Part shown: piece by piece, positions 30,985 through 41,716 of the stretch | Layout of the letters: each line of letters opens with the position of its first letter | How positions within the stretch are numbered: the first letter of the stretch is position 1 | Program-made: the position numbers and the translations under genes | DNA from: Lepidostoma basale | Taxonomy: Eukaryota > Arthropoda > Insecta > Trichoptera > Lepidostomatidae | DNA: 64,000 bases | Assembly: GCA_022606425.2 (NCBI GenBank) | Contig: JAHDVF020001325.1 | Span: forward strand, 62,001 to 126,000 | Direction: 5' to 3' | The notes under the pieces: model-generated | The model's database searches: none | Told to the model about the DNA's origin: nothing | What the model saw: the letters and a program-made list of their open reading frames with translations, nothing else

Positions 30985-31290
30985 AAGGCTAATGTTTGAG
31001 TGGCAGAGATGAGGAAGCTGAGGACAATAGCTGGAAAGACTCTTCGAGATAGGGTGAAGAACACGGATATCCGCAAAATTTGCAAGGTGAAAGATTTTGT
31101 CAGATGGGTAAAACAACGCAGAAGACACTGGAATAAGCACATGCAGAGGATGGAACCCTCCAGATTCCTGTTGGCTGCCGTCCCCCCGGAAGACTACCAA
31201 AGATATGGAGGGATAGCTGGGAGTCAACTTCCCAAGAGAAGCCAGCCTGACTATGGGAGTAGACCAAAGGTCTAAAAGGAGAAGAAGAAG
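30985..31290 (+). pseudogene. RTE-F 3' fragment, copy 2
   Basis: Encodes MRKLRTIAGKTLRDRVKNTD, IRKICKVKDFVRWVKQRRRH, WNKHMQRMEPSR, then a region out of frame with the GRPPKIWRDSW equivalent (GAAGACTACCAAAGATATGG), ending with AAGGAGAAGAAGAAGAAAAA tail. Closely related to the fragments at 0.03 and 31.36 kb. Confidence 0.75.
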
Positions 31291-31349
31291 AAAAATAAGA
31301 TACAACGGTATTTATATTCTGATGGTGTCAGCTCTTGTTTCTCTTCCAT

Positions 31350-31715
31350 ATGATCACACACCATCAGAACAAAAAGTCTCCTAAGAACCACAGAAATGAA
31401 TACTCTCCGATCCGTTGCGGGAACGACACTCCGAGACAGAATAAGAAAATCAAAAATAAGATAGATCTGCAATGTAGAAGATATCGTGCGATGGGGAAGA
31501 CTGAGAAGACGCTACTGGAGAGATCATGTGGAAAGAGCATGTTCTGAAGAAGTGATCAATATAGCCGCAAATGAAGTACCAACAGAAAATCGACCGGCAG
31601 GAAGACCACCTAAAAAATGGCGAGACAGTTGGACATCTGTATCCCAGTAACAGGCTCCGAGAAATAACAGGACACTGTCCTAAATAAAACAGAAGAAGAA
31701 AAATAAGGTATTTTT
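31350..31715 (+). pseudogene. RTE-F 3' fragment, copy 3
   Basis: TEMNTLRSVAGTTLRDRIRK, an internal stop, ICNVEDIVRWGRLRRRYWRD, HVERACSEEV and GRPPKKWRDSWTSVSQ, then ACAGAAGAAGAAAAATAAGG tail. It lies 60 bp downstream of copy 2 in the same orientation, so the two look like serial insertions or a duplication. Confidence 0.75.
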
Positions 31716-32041
31716 ATTATTGTTCAGTTTTAAATGGTTGAATAATATTTATTATTTTTTAAATAAATTAATAGTTTTTTTTAAATAATTAAGCTTTTGT
31801 AAACTGATTTTTTATGGCAATTCCTCCATAATGCAGCAATGTGCAAGTCATTAGTTGCACGATCGTTTGGCATGCAACATGTAAGCTCTCTGCGGCTCGC
31901 TGTTAGCGAATGGATTTCGGAGTATCGTAACATCCCTTCATTTACAATGTCCCGCTGGGTAAGGGCGAGCAAATAAGCAATATGGAAAATACAAATAGAT
32001 GATTAATAAAGACATGTTAATTTAATATGAATAAATAAATT

Positions 32042-32640
32042 CTTATTGAAAGATAAGGCATTAACACTGTGGTATTCCATAGTAACATACTGAGGAAATT
32101 GAAAATAATTTTTATTTCATTTCATTTATTTATTTTAAACATATCTAAAGCATTACAGAATTTTTTTCCAATACACTAAAGATACAAGTTAGAGATACAC
32201 AACAATAAGTAATACATAATAGATTAATAAAAAGGGCAAGAAACAGAAGATGCATGACAAATTAATAAAATAAATATACCCAAAAATTATAATAAATATA
32301 GTACTTCCCTCAGATGAGCCAAACTATCACAAAATATGTCAAACTCCGAGGTGATACGATTAAGCAAAGATATTGTTCTACAAGTCTTTGTTTAATAACA
32401 AAATATTTTTAGAAAAATATTAAAAATAACACGACATGTTTCGGAGGATATCTCCGTCTTTAGGTGTAAAAATATAATAAAAACTAAGCAAAGAAGGACT
32501 AATATAATAAAAAACGCATTTAAAATTCGATTAAATAATTTTATTTTATAAATTATCCTGGGCTATTTGTTATAAGCACTAATAATTATTTTTTATCGGT
32601 AAGAACTAATAAATAATATTAAACAACAATGAAACATGAT
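32042..32640. mobile_element. HH-I element, copy 1, interrupted
   Basis: Left part 32042-32115 (AAGGCATTAACACTGTGGTA, TTCCATAGTAACATACTGAG) and right part 32374-32640 (CACGACATGTTTCGGAGGAT and on to CCTGGGCTATTTGTTATAAG) match HH-I copy 2 at 50.04 kb. A Jockey-type LINE end is inserted between. The minus-strand hammerhead core (32429-32467) reads CTAAAGA, with one change in the invariant box. Confidence 0.65.
32117..32373 (-). mobile_element. Jockey-type LINE 3' end inserted in HH-I
   Basis: On the minus strand CTTTGCTTAATCGTATCACC, GGAGTTTGACATATTTTGTG and GGCTCATCTGAGGGAAGTAC match the LLNRIASEVDIFRDSVSCLR end at 30.7 kb. The 3' tail is AAATGAAATGAAATA (minus strand). Confidence 0.7.
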
Positions 32641-33225
32641 GATAATATAAAATATAAATTTGTAATTTAGAAAAAACATATATTTGAAAAGACATAATTT
32701 ATACTAATATTAATAAATGATTAATTTTCAAACGATTGGGAATGGGAGCTTGGGAGATTAAACATAGACAGAGTATTTAAGGAAAAATTTTATATAAAAT
32801 TAAAGTATAAAAATGTCCGGCTTCTGGGAGATTTATTATTATACCTTTACCTTTACATCGATTTGTCCAGCGCAGGATTTCCCAAACCTGTACATTTTAA
32901 CGGAACACTTACGCTATTTAATTTCTATTCAATTTAATTAAATTTATTTTAAAAAATCGTAAACTTTACAGAAAATTTTCCAATGCCTTTATGAAAACAA
33001 TTAAAACTTTTAATAACATTATTTAATAACAATTAAAAAAAAAAGTGTAATCAAAAATACATTAAGATTCAAACATAACACAGTTAAAATATTAAGAACA
33101 AATGAAATTTCAAAAAAAAAAAGTATTATAAAACAATGACTTACAATTAGAGTTTAAGTTAATATAAATTAAAGGTTATTAAAAAAACAACACGGTCTAA
33201 TGAAATATTAAGCAAACTTACCTCC
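32641..33225. other. AT-rich spacer
   Basis: 32842-32872 (ACCTTTACCTTTACATCGAT) resembles the SINE-2 3' end, a possible relic. Rest very AT-rich, no gene. Confidence 0.4.
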
Positions 33226-33375
33226 TCAGAATTCATTTTCTGATTTGATGAATATTGAATGCTTTATTTTTTTTATTAGGTTTTCTAGAAAATTCGTTTA
33301 ATTTTATGAGAGTGACATTTGGCATAATCAAATGTTTCATAAACATCAAATGTATTTATAGTTTCTTGAACTTAA
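33226..33375. repeat. HH-H fragment
   Basis: GGTTTTCTAGAAAATTCGTT, GAGTGACATTTGGCATAATC and AAATGTTTCATAAACATCAA resemble HH-H, with a collapsed centre. Diverged. Confidence 0.45.
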
Positions 33376-33705
33376 ACTAACTAACTAACTAACTAACCAT
33401 CACGCCGTCTCCCCGAAGGGGTAGGCAGAAATAATGGAGTGCCACACTTTTCTTTCCTGACATATTTCTCTCGCTTCCTCAACATTCATACATCGTGTCA
33501 TGCACGCGCGTCGATTTCTCTGACTCCCCACATGGCCGACATTCAATATTTGATTTATTTGATCGTGCCACGTTTTCCTCGGTCTACCTCGACTCCGTAT
33601 TCCATTTACATCGTTAACGTATAATCTTTTTAACCATTCTTTCTTCACCCGTGCGCTCCATATGTTCGAACCAACGCAACGATCCTTTCATAATTTGTAA
33701 GTACT
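33376..33705 (-). mobile_element. RTE-A 3' fragment with (TTAG)n tail
   Basis: Intact-looking minus-strand stretch: tail, stop, SAYPFGETA, CMNVEEAREICQERKVWHSI, NQILNVGHVGSQRNRRACMT, NDVNGIRSRGRPRKTW and up to KIMKGS at about 33700. Confidence 0.85.
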
Positions 33706-34289
33706 ACACAAGTAAGACAAAGGTGTACCTAAGTACTTCAAAAACATCGTTTGATTTAAATTTTATTTAAAATGAACTTCCGTAGAGAGATTTCAGTTAA
33801 ATCATTCGATTATATTTAAAATGTAAACAGTAAATGGGTTCAAAGGACTTGCTGAATATAAAATAAAAAAGTATTACTTTCGAAGCTATTTTAAAGGGGC
33901 GTAATCGTCATAAGTTACAGTTCATTACTTAGCCGTCTAATAGCTTTTTAATGCTTAGATGTTGTGTATATTATATGAAGTTTCGAGAAGTAATTTTTCT
34001 TTCACTGGCCGCGGATAATATCACTAATGCATCGGGTCGATAAAACATAGAAGCAGGTCTTGCCTGTATAAAGTAGAACAAGTCCCAAGACTCCCTGGTG
34101 GTGTACATTTTTCTTGCTCATAAACTTGCTATTTGATTTCCTCGAGGGCAAGGGAAATCTAACAATTGATTTATTTACTCATTTTTCCTTGAGGAGTGCA
34201 TTACAAAACAATTTGCGGTTGTATCTTTGATGTATCTTTTACCCTCTTAAATACGAGTATATTTTGTATAATTTTTTTATTATTTTCAT

Positions 34290-34450
34290 TTTGAATGTAT
34301 ACATATACTTGCATACGAATACTGGATTTCACCCATTGCGGGTTATCAATTTTTATGATTAAATTGTATCTCAATAGAGACGAAGATGCAAATTGGAAAC
34401 GTATACGTATACCAGTATTCGTATACAAGTATATGTGTACATTCAAAAAA
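34290..34450. repeat. J repeat, copy 5a (short palindrome)
   Basis: GAATGTATACATATACTTGC and its mirror CAAGTATATGTGTACATTC enclose a 100-bp centre with TCTCAATAGAGACGAAGATG. It looks like a J element collapsed to its two termini. Confidence 0.65.
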
Positions 34451-34479
34451 ATATTGTAATACATATTGGTTTAAGTTTG

Positions 34480-34920
34480 GCATATAGATAGGAGTGACAT
34501 CTCCAGGCGGCTTCTTACAATGCGTTAATGGCGGGATAGCCTTTCACATTGTGTTAAAAAAGATGTTCTGCTTAATGCTTAATAAACATAAATCTCCATA
34601 GATGGCGTTAGTTTGTGGATAATATATAGATTAATCTTAGAGATTAACATATACGAGTATAATCAAAATCTTCATAGATGGCGTATTGAAACTGACATGT
34701 GAATTCAGGCGTTGGAATTTAACATATATACAACTTCCAAAAAATTGTCAGACATGGTCATAACAAAGGTGGAATGGGGAATGTTGTAATTACATAAAGT
34801 GTGCACTTAACCCAACCAATAAGTCATAAGTCCTGTAAACACTTTGATCAACCATATTCAGTTTCCAATTTGCATATTCGTCTCTATTGAGATACAATTA
34901 AATCATAAATATTGTAGCGT
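34480..34920. repeat. J repeat, copy 5b
   Basis: Contains GGAGTGACATCTCCAGGCGG (inverted match to 2.04 kb), CAACTTCCAAAAAATTGTCAG, TTAACCCAACCAATAAGTCA and the terminal TCTCTATTGAGATACAATTA. Probably one element with 5a, rearranged. Confidence 0.6.
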
Positions 34921-34969
34921 ATTTAAATTCGGTTATATTCAAAATACACTTTTATATATTAGTATTATA

Positions 34970-35215
34970 ACTAACTAACTAACTAACTAACCATCACGCC
35001 GTCTCCCCGAAGGGGTAGGCAGAAAGAATGGACTGCCACACTTTTCTTTCCTGACATATTTCTCTCGCTTCCTCAACATTCATACATCGTGTCATGCACG
35101 CGCGTCGATTTCTCTGACTCCTCACATGGCCGACATTCAATATTTGATTTATTTGATCGTGCCACGTTTTCCTAGGATATTTTTGATATTTAAAATACAT
35201 AAATACACTAAACTA
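34970..35215 (-). mobile_element. RTE-A 3' fragment, cluster copy a
   Basis: Tail (CTAA)n, then the terminal 180 bp up to the TWHDQINQ codons, cut at CGTTTTCCTAGG. It continues into ATATTTTTGATATTTAAAAT, a flank it shares with cluster copy c. Confidence 0.8.
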
Positions 35216-35725
35216 ACTAACTTACTAACCATCACGTCGTCTCCCCGAAGGGGTAGGCAGAAAGAATGGACTGCCACACCTTTCTTTCCTGACATATTTC
35301 TCTCGCTTCCGCAACATTCATACATCGTGTCATGCACGCGCGTCGATTTCTCTGACTCCTCACATGGCCGACATTCAATATTTGATTTATTTGATCGTGC
35401 CACGTTTTCCTCGGTCTTCCTCTATTTCTGGTTCCATTTACATCATTAACATATAATTTTTTTACCATTCTTTCTTCATTCATTCTTTCCATATGTCCAA
35501 ACTATCTTAATGATCCTTTCATTATTTTGTTCATGACACCATCATTCGCACCGTATTCACTTCTTATATTTTCATTCGACACTCTATCATACACAGAATA
35601 TCCACACATTCGTCTAAGAGATTTCATTTCTACTGCATTTATTCTACTTTCATCCTTCCTTTGCCAGTTCCATGCTTCGCTTCCATACATAAGGGTCGGT
35701 AGAAGAACACCATTGTGCACTGAAG
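35206..35725 (-). pseudogene. RTE-A 3' fragment, cluster copy b
   Basis: About 500 bp: tail, SAYPFGET, the AREICQERKVW region, NVNGTRNRGRPRKTW, MKGSLR, YGANDGVMNKI, SVYDRVSNENIRSE, and up to NGVLLPTLMYGSEAWNWQRK. The 5' end at GTGCACTG is fused to cluster copy c within a few bases of shared sequence. Confidence 0.85.
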
Positions 35726-35925
35726 GGGTAGGCAGAAAGCCACACTTTTCTTTCCTGACATATTTCTCTCGCTTCCTCAACATTCATACATCGTGTCATG
35801 CACGCGCGTCGATTTCTCTGACTCCTCACATGGCCGACATTCAATATTTGATTTATTTGATCGTGCCACGTTTTCCTAGGATATTTTTGTTATTTAAAAT
35901 ACATAAATACACTTTTTAATAAATA
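35721..35925 (-). mobile_element. RTE-A 3' fragment, cluster copy c
   Basis: Begins at GAAGGGGTAGGCAGAAAG (no tail) and ends at the same CGTTTTCCTAGG breakpoint and the same following 40 bp (ATTTTTGTTATTTAAAATAC) as copy a. Copies a and c therefore descend from one insertion. Confidence 0.8.
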
Positions 35926-36049
35926 AAAATACATTTGGTATTAAAACTTGATTTATTTATTTTATTATAACTAAGTATCACTTAACACAGACATGTTTCA
36001 GTTATAACATAATCATTATCATTGTGCACAATTTTTATTTAATTTAATT

Positions 36050-36240
36050 GGTGTAGGATTAATTGTATCTTAATAGAGACGAAACAGAATATGGTGGTCG
36101 AGGCGTTTAAAGGATTTGGACTTTACAGGTTGGGTTAAACGATCGCTTTATGTATAACAACATTCCCCAATCCGCCCTTCTTACGACCACCACGTCTGAC
36201 AATTATTTTTGAAAGATGTATATAGGCTACTTTGTTGAGG
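36050..36240. repeat. J repeat, copy 6
   Basis: GATTAATTGTATCTTAATAG, ATATGGTGGTCGAGGCGTTT and TACGACCACCACGTCTGACA: one arm of J, shortened. Confidence 0.65.
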
Positions 36241-36299
36241 GTCATAATTGGTTAAATTGTATACATTTCTAATTTGCAAAACATTTACTAGTTAATACA

Positions 36300-36480
36300 C
36301 ATATTCTCAATACAAATAATAAATCAGTTGCGCTACATATTAAAATTAAAAGAAACATCCATATTTAAATAAATATAATTATATTTTGTATTACAACATT
36401 TTTTATTTTCACTGATCTCAGACATGTTTCGGTTACAAGTAACCTCTATCAATGTATACAATTTTAACAGTCAAATAAAA
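36300..36480. repeat. Fragment with degenerate hammerhead-like centre
   Basis: On the minus strand (36460-36420) TTGATAGA, a perfect helix GGTTAC/GTAACC, GAAA, palindrome ACATGT and C. The CTGANGA box is not intact. A similar shorter piece is at 35985-36035. Confidence 0.4.
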
Positions 36481-36699
36481 CAGAACGGTCACTTATGTAT
36501 ATACTAAATGGAGATCGAGTTATGTATAAAAGTGGAAGGGGTATAATTAGGATTGAGGAAAGGGGAGATGTAACGGAAACATATCGAGCATGGGAGTTGA
36601 TTTTAAATATAATTGGTTATTTATTATATTTTCGAAATATTTGATGCTTTTGGAATTTCTAAAATTTTTAAAAAGTATTTTAAACACTAAAATACTTTC

Positions 36700-37030
36700 T
36701 TCTTTTTTCGACATAACTTTGTGTTGTAGATGTTTAATGTTTTTTTATGTACTTAGTATACAACACTTACTTTATAAAAAATAAAAATTAAATGCCAAAC
36801 ATGTTTCGGACACACAAGCCCTTCATCAGTGATGTTATATACATAAATATATATTTTTTTAATATCTGCCAAAACTATCCATATTTGTGAAATTGTTTTT
36901 CAAATACGAGTATTTTTAATATTTATATTTATGAAATATCTCTAATGAAGGGCTTGTATGTCCGAAACATATTTGGTATTTCATTTTTTTAAATAAAGTG
37001 AGTTATGTATACTAAGTATATAAGAAAAGA
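36700..37030. mobile_element. HH-L fold-back element
   Basis: Left arm AACTTTGTGTTG..., AGTATACAACACTTACTTTA, AATGCCAAACATGTTTCGGA, CAAGCCCTTCATCAG; right arm CTAATGAAGGGCTTGTATGT, CCGAAACATATTTGGTATTT, AAAGTGAGTTATGTATAC. Related in plan to the elements at 47.3 and 56.85 kb. Confidence 0.65.
36790..36840 (-). ncRNA. Hammerhead ribozyme-like motif (HH-L), intact core with GUU
   Basis: Minus strand: CTGATGA at 36829-36823; helix II GGGC (36821-36818) pairs with GTCC (36811-36808, one G.U); GAAA at 36807-36804; helix III ACATGT (36804-36799) palindromic; H17 T36798. Proximal helix I TCA (36832-36830) against TGG (36797-36795). Short but correctly ordered. Confidence 0.5.
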
Positions 37031-37189
37031 CACACTTAAAATACTTTTCTGATTTATATAACGTCATTTAGTATTCATTACCTATGACAACAATGTATTT
37101 ATAAATTTTATTAACTCAAGGCGTTTCTTCTAAATTTTGTCGTTTATTCCTAAATTATTTTCAACAATGTATTGAGCCACGCCTAAAAA

Positions 37190-37335
37190 ACCAACAACTT
37201 TTTGATTTTCGCTACACTTGATAAGGCCTTAGACAGGCAAAACATGTAATTGGCATACATTCATAAAACACTTTTAGAAACTAACGTTTTCATTCTTATT
37301 TATTATTTAAAATTGAGTTTTACATGATAATTCAA
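37190..37335. repeat. HH-H fragment
   Basis: TTGATAAGGCCTTAGACAGG, CAAAACATGTAATTGGCATA, CACTTTTAGAAACTAACGTT, then AATTCAAGAAACAATAAATT: the right arm of HH-H with its end. Confidence 0.55.
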
Positions 37336-37404
37336 GAAACAATAAATTACTATTATTTGTAACAATAATAAAAAATTACAACTATTTATTTATAACCTAG
37401 TTCT

Positions 37405-37990
37405 AGTGAACTAACAAACTAACCAACCATCACGCCGTCTCCCCGAAGGGGTAGGCAGAAATAATGGACTGCCACACTTTTCTTTCCTGTCATATTTCTC
37501 TCGCTTCCTCAACATTCATACATCGTGTCATGCACGCGCGTCGATTTCTCTGACTCCTCACATGGCCGACATTCAATATTTGATTTGTTTGATCTTGCCA
37601 CGTTTTCCTCGGTCTTCCTCTATTCCTGGTTCCATTTACAACGTTAACATACAATATAATTTTTTTACTATTCTTTTATCATTCATTATTTCCATATGTC
37701 CAAACCATCTTAATGATCCTTTCATTATTTTGTTCATGACACCATCATTCGCACCGCATTCACTTCTTATATTTTCATTCGACACTCTATCATACACAGA
37801 GTATCCACAAATTCGTCTAAGAGATCTCATTTCTACTGCATTTATTCTACTTTCATCCTTCTTTTGCCAGTTCCACGCTTCGCTTCCATACATAAGGTTC
37901 GGTAGAAGAACGCCATTGTGCACTGCCATTCTAGCTTTTTTGGATAGGTTTTTGTTTGCGATGACAACTTTAAGTGCACCATTCACTTTC
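37405..37990 (-). pseudogene. RTE-A 3' fragment, long
   Basis: The minus-strand open piece 37986-37636 encodes MNGALKVVIANKNLSKKARM, NGVLLPNLMYGSEAWNWQKK, RSLRRICGYSVYDRVSNENI, ECGANDGVMNKIMKGSLRWF and GHMEIM. A small indel near 37640 shifts the rest, which runs to SAYPFGET and the tail at 37405-37425. One of the longest RTE-A pieces here. Confidence 0.85.
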
Positions 37991-38530
37991 TATAACCATT
38001 TTTTGTTATTCATAATAAACATTATAAAATCATTCTAAAAGTATATTTCGCATTTTGTTATGCTACAAATTATACAAGCAAGTAACATTTAAAATTTTGT
38101 AAGCTGACACAACTCATACTAAATATAACACAGACGTCACAATGACGTGTGACGTCACGTCCTGTTTAAACAATCAGCGCCCGTACCCATTCCCAGTTGG
38201 GTTGTGTAATTTCCCAGTAAACTAACAATTTAAGGCCACTCTAGCTAATTTCCTGCGAGACCCAGAGGAAGATAAGGGAGGAAAAATCTCCGCCGCACCC
38301 CAGCATCCGATACTAGGTTAAGGCTAGCGATACTCTGTCGAGTAAAATATACTTTATTGTTATACGTTCCACAGAATACATCACAGCATACTTCAGAAAA
38401 GAATTTTTGTATTTACTGTTTTCCATTATTGTCATTATTACTAGTTTCAACCCGTTATATACACGGAAGTAAATATTTTCTACCCTTAAAACATTAATGA
38501 TAGTGTCGAATGAATGGCAGTATACAATGA
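37991..38530. other. Spacer
   Basis: Contains ACACAGACGTCACAATGACGTGTGACGTCACG-type CRE-like words (38130-38160, several TGACGT) and a GC-richer stretch at 38220-38335. No gene recognised. Confidence 0.4.
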
Positions 38531-38539
38531 AGTTCTAGT

Positions 38540-38900
38540 GCCAACCCTCATATATGGAACGCCGTAGAAATGAGATTACTAAGAAGAATGTGCGGGAAAA
38601 CGTTGTATGATAGAAAACCGAACGATGAAATAAGAAATAAATGTAAGGCAGATGACTGCATCATGGATAAAATTAAAAAAGGATCCCTGAGATGGTTTCT
38701 ACATATGGAACGAATGGATGAAAGTAGAATGGTTAAAAAGTTGTACACAAGCAGCGTGAGTGAAAAAAAAAGCCGAGGACGACCGAGGAAAACATGGCAT
38801 GACCAAATTAATCGATTACTAAAAGGCGGCCACATTCGAAGTCGGAATAATCGACGTGCGTGCATGGTACGATGTATGAATGTAGAGGAATCCTGAGAGG
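38540..38900 (+). pseudogene. RTE-A' C-terminal fragment
   Basis: Open stretch 38570-38896 encodes MRLLRRMCGKTLYDRKPNDE, KCKADDCIMDKIKKGSLRWF, HMERMDESRMVKKLYTSSVS, KKSRGRPRKTWHDQINRLLK and ACMVRCMNVEES. Upstream the SRMNAVE codons are deleted. It lacks the last ~25 codons and tail. Confidence 0.8.
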
Positions 38901-39520
38901 TATGCCAGTCCGGTATTCTACCACGTGTCGTTTTCAGATACATAAAAGATTTAATAATATTTTAAAATTCAACTATATGTGTCTAAATATTTGGAATAAC
39001 TTTAATGGGAGGGGGGCGTTGAGCGTTTATTTTTCTTGTAAAGGGGGCGGTGGCCCAGAAAAGATTGGAAACCTATGGTCTAGAACCTCAGAATAATATA
39101 TTTTTAAGCTAACACATAAAGTATTGAATATGAAATTCAGTTGTTGATTCGACTTTTTTCACAATTCTAATCCCAACAGATCACTTAAACACACTTGATT
39201 TCACCGAGGATCATAAAGTTTGCAGGGTATTTCATTTTTAAACGAGACGAAACCTTTTCATGTAATTACTGAGGGGTAAATATTTTTCCAGTCATGAGTG
39301 AAGTTAATATTAAATGTGTTTAAAAAACGAATACCTTTTTAAAAATGCATTAAGGCGCTGCGCAAACGGTTGGGGATGTTGTGATGAAATATTCAGTCCA
39401 GTATATCCCACGCAAGGGATTAATTATTACGATTTCACCCTCACAAATATAACCCCCACTTCCAATCAAACTAATTCGTGAATATTGAATTTAATTTACT
39501 TAAATAATTAACATTATTAT
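38901..39520. other. Spacer
   Basis: No repeat or gene recognised. Contains a G-rich patch AATGGGAGGGGGGCG near 39004. Confidence 0.35.
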
Positions 39521-39524
39521 TTAT

Positions 39525-39705
39525 TAGCAATTATATTGATTCTCGTGATATGTGATAGGTAGCTAATCTATCACCATTTTATTGTCACGTGAATTCTGCA
39601 CCAGGCCAACGGCAGTGCGATAAATACACCGCCATCGCCGGGAATCGAACCCAGGGCTTCCGGGGTGGCAGTCACAGCACTTACCACTTGGCCACGAGGA
39701 TCGTA
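39525..39705 (-). mobile_element. SINE-2, copy 3
   Basis: TATATTGATTCTCGTGATAT, CACCATTTTATTGTCACGTG, box B complement GGGAATCGAACCC, and the A-box side CTTACCACTTGGCCACGAGG. Head intact, 3' tail missing. Confidence 0.85.
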
Positions 39706-39861
39706 AAACTTTTTCATTCGTTATCATAAATATAACATATGCCTCATGTGAATATAAAAGGATATACCAATAGAATTATTTTTTTATAATTAAGAAGATT
39801 TCACTTGAAAAATATATCATTGTATTAACCATATAATAAATTAATATTAAGATGGCAGTCT

Positions 39862-40190
39862 TCTTCTCTGGTTTCAATCCTGGGATTGGTTTGCAGCAAT
39901 TTCCTCCATTATTCTCTTCCATTTTTCCCTGTCTTGTGCGGCTCTTTTGAGATCTGCATATGATGAGCAGCGTACGTCCACCAACAGGTCCTCCAGGTAC
40001 TCTCGGCGTGGGCGTCCCCTGAGTTTGTCCCCTCGATCATACCCTCCATTATGGCATGCAAGAGACCTTCTTGACGTATTACATGGCCGATCCATCTTGC
40101 ACGCCTTTCGGACAAGGTCCTGAGCAGGTGCCTTCCTCCTTCGATTCCTTGAAGAACTTCCTCATTCGTGATGTGGTCTCTCCAGGAAAT
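39862..40190 (-). pseudogene. RTE-D C-terminal fragment, copy 2
   Basis: Minus strand, two frames: LSERRARWIGHVIRQEGLLH (40115 onward) and GRPRREYLEDLLVDVRCSSY with NQSQD-stop (to 39874). One-base frameshift near 40060. The 3' end shows AGAGAAGAAG. Nearly the same sequence as 8.34 kb. Confidence 0.8.
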
Positions 40191-40194
40191 TCCA

Positions 40195-40480
40195 AAGAGA
40201 TGGCAGTATACGCATGTATAATGCCTATCCTAACATATAGTCTAGGGTCAAGCATCCTAACAGCAAAAAAGTGTCCATATACTAAAAATCACACAATGAT
40301 CTATTGAGAGGCAAATGGACATCCAGAATACTTCAGTGAAGACCATGGACAAAGAAAATGAATCTCGGGAGGCCACCTAAAATATAGACTGACGATATTG
40401 CCCGAATAGCTTAACCAACCTGGATGCGGAAGGAACAAAACAGGGATGAGTGGAAGAAAATAGAAGATGCCGGTATCTAA
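40195..40480 (+). pseudogene. RTE-type C-terminal fragment, unassigned subfamily
   Basis: MAVYACIMPILTYSLGSSIL (an LTYGSETW-like block) and, in other frames, GRPPKIxTDDIARIA and a QDRDEWKKIEDAG-like end. It is joined head to head with RTE-D at 40190. Confidence 0.6.
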
Positions 40481-40483
40481 TCA

Positions 40484-41210
40484 AATCAAATTAGTTTATT
40501 AACTCAAAAGACATTACAAACAGGAAAATGTTTAAGGCATCTATTGAGTACAGGTAAAATACTATAAAAATACAACATAGTACCAGGAAAGCATTAGAGA
40601 TGGTTTGACATTAGGAAGGCAAGATACTTTCTAAAGTCAAGAGTGTTTGTCTCCTGAACGTACCTTCACTAATATGAAAGATGTCGATCTTCGAGGAGAC
40701 CGCGTTCAGCCGACAAATTGCTCTTCCCACCGGTGTCACCAGAGGCAGATTGGGTCTTGTGGCCGGTATGTTGCTGTCGAAGAAATCTATCAGGGACAAA
40801 AAAACTTACACCCTCTAGCACGGCCGAGTGCTCGAAATATCTCATGATTAATTTAAAGAAATGGGTAATGAGATGCCCATCTCTCCGAAGCTGTAAAGAA
40901 TTCGTTCCAAGCATTCCTAATAGAAATGCCGTGAGATAGAGCCACGGATAACTACCATACTCCCTCATGTAGAGACCCCTCAGCTTTTTTTTCTGAACCC
41001 TCTACAGCATAACGGAATATCTCGCCTCGTGAGGACTCCATATCACAGAACCACTTTCGAGTCTGCTCCAAACCAATGCGTTGTATAGGACTCTGAGCAC
41101 ATTGGGATCTCTGAAAACTCCTCCGGTCCGAATGATGAAGCCCAACATTCTCACTGAAATGTCACAAATCCTCTCGATATGTGCACCAAATGCTTGTTGT
41201 ATCCTCGAGT
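40484..41210 (-). pseudogene. Jockey-type LINE C-terminal region and 3' end
   Basis: Minus strand, frameshifted: RxxLEYGSVIWSP-like at about 41040, REYGSYPWLYLTAFLLGMLG, LQLRRDGHLITHFFKLIMRY, FFVPDRFLRQ, TRPNLPLVTPVGRAICRLNA and KIDIFHISEGTFRRQTLLTL ending near 40611. The 3' UTR ends at an AATTTGATTTGAT tail. It is a sister of the fragment at 30.3 kb. Confidence 0.8.
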
Positions 41211-41304
41211 AGAGGGATGAAGGCTTAAAAAGAAGAAGAAAAAATAATATAGGTGTGTGTTATATAAATATAAATCAGAAGTAATCATATTTTTTATTCA
41301 CATA

Positions 41305-41716
41305 ATTGAGGGTATCATTTGCAAACCCGGCAAACTCCACCAACAATCAAAAGTGAGATATGATTTGAGTCTTATTCATAATACATTTGCACACAATTTT
41401 TATTGATTTTCAGTTTCAAATTCGGTTTCATTCTGAAGAATTTTGCTATTAAAATAAAAGGGGTTTGTTGCAAACATGACAACCTCCACTTGAGTGTTAA
41501 AAGCTGTCAAACTCCAAAATGAAATTCATTATTTTACTTTAATTATCAACGTAATAATGATTATTTCATGGCTGATTACTTTTAAAATACTAACTGGTTG
41601 AGATAAAAAAAAAAATATCGTAAAAAAGCGCATTTTATTGGCGTATCAGTTTTTTTGCGATTTACTCACAACATCTAATGATGGAGTTTGCCAGGTTTGC
41701 AACTAATACCCTCAAT
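41305..41716. mobile_element. TIR element (MITE-like), 412 bp
   Basis: Terminal inverted repeats of about 33 bp: ATTGAGGGTATCATTTGCAA on the left, and TTGCAACTAATACCCTCAAT on the right. Both continue into the GGCAAACTCCA word and its complement. No ORF; one internal degenerate copy of the TIR core (TTTGTTGCAAACATGACAAC, 41465). Superfamily unclear. Confidence 0.65.

Noticed and set aside
38130..38165. Cluster of TGACGT words as CRE-type regulatory site
   Set aside because: Suggestive but no adjacent gene or promoter is visible, so I do not call it.
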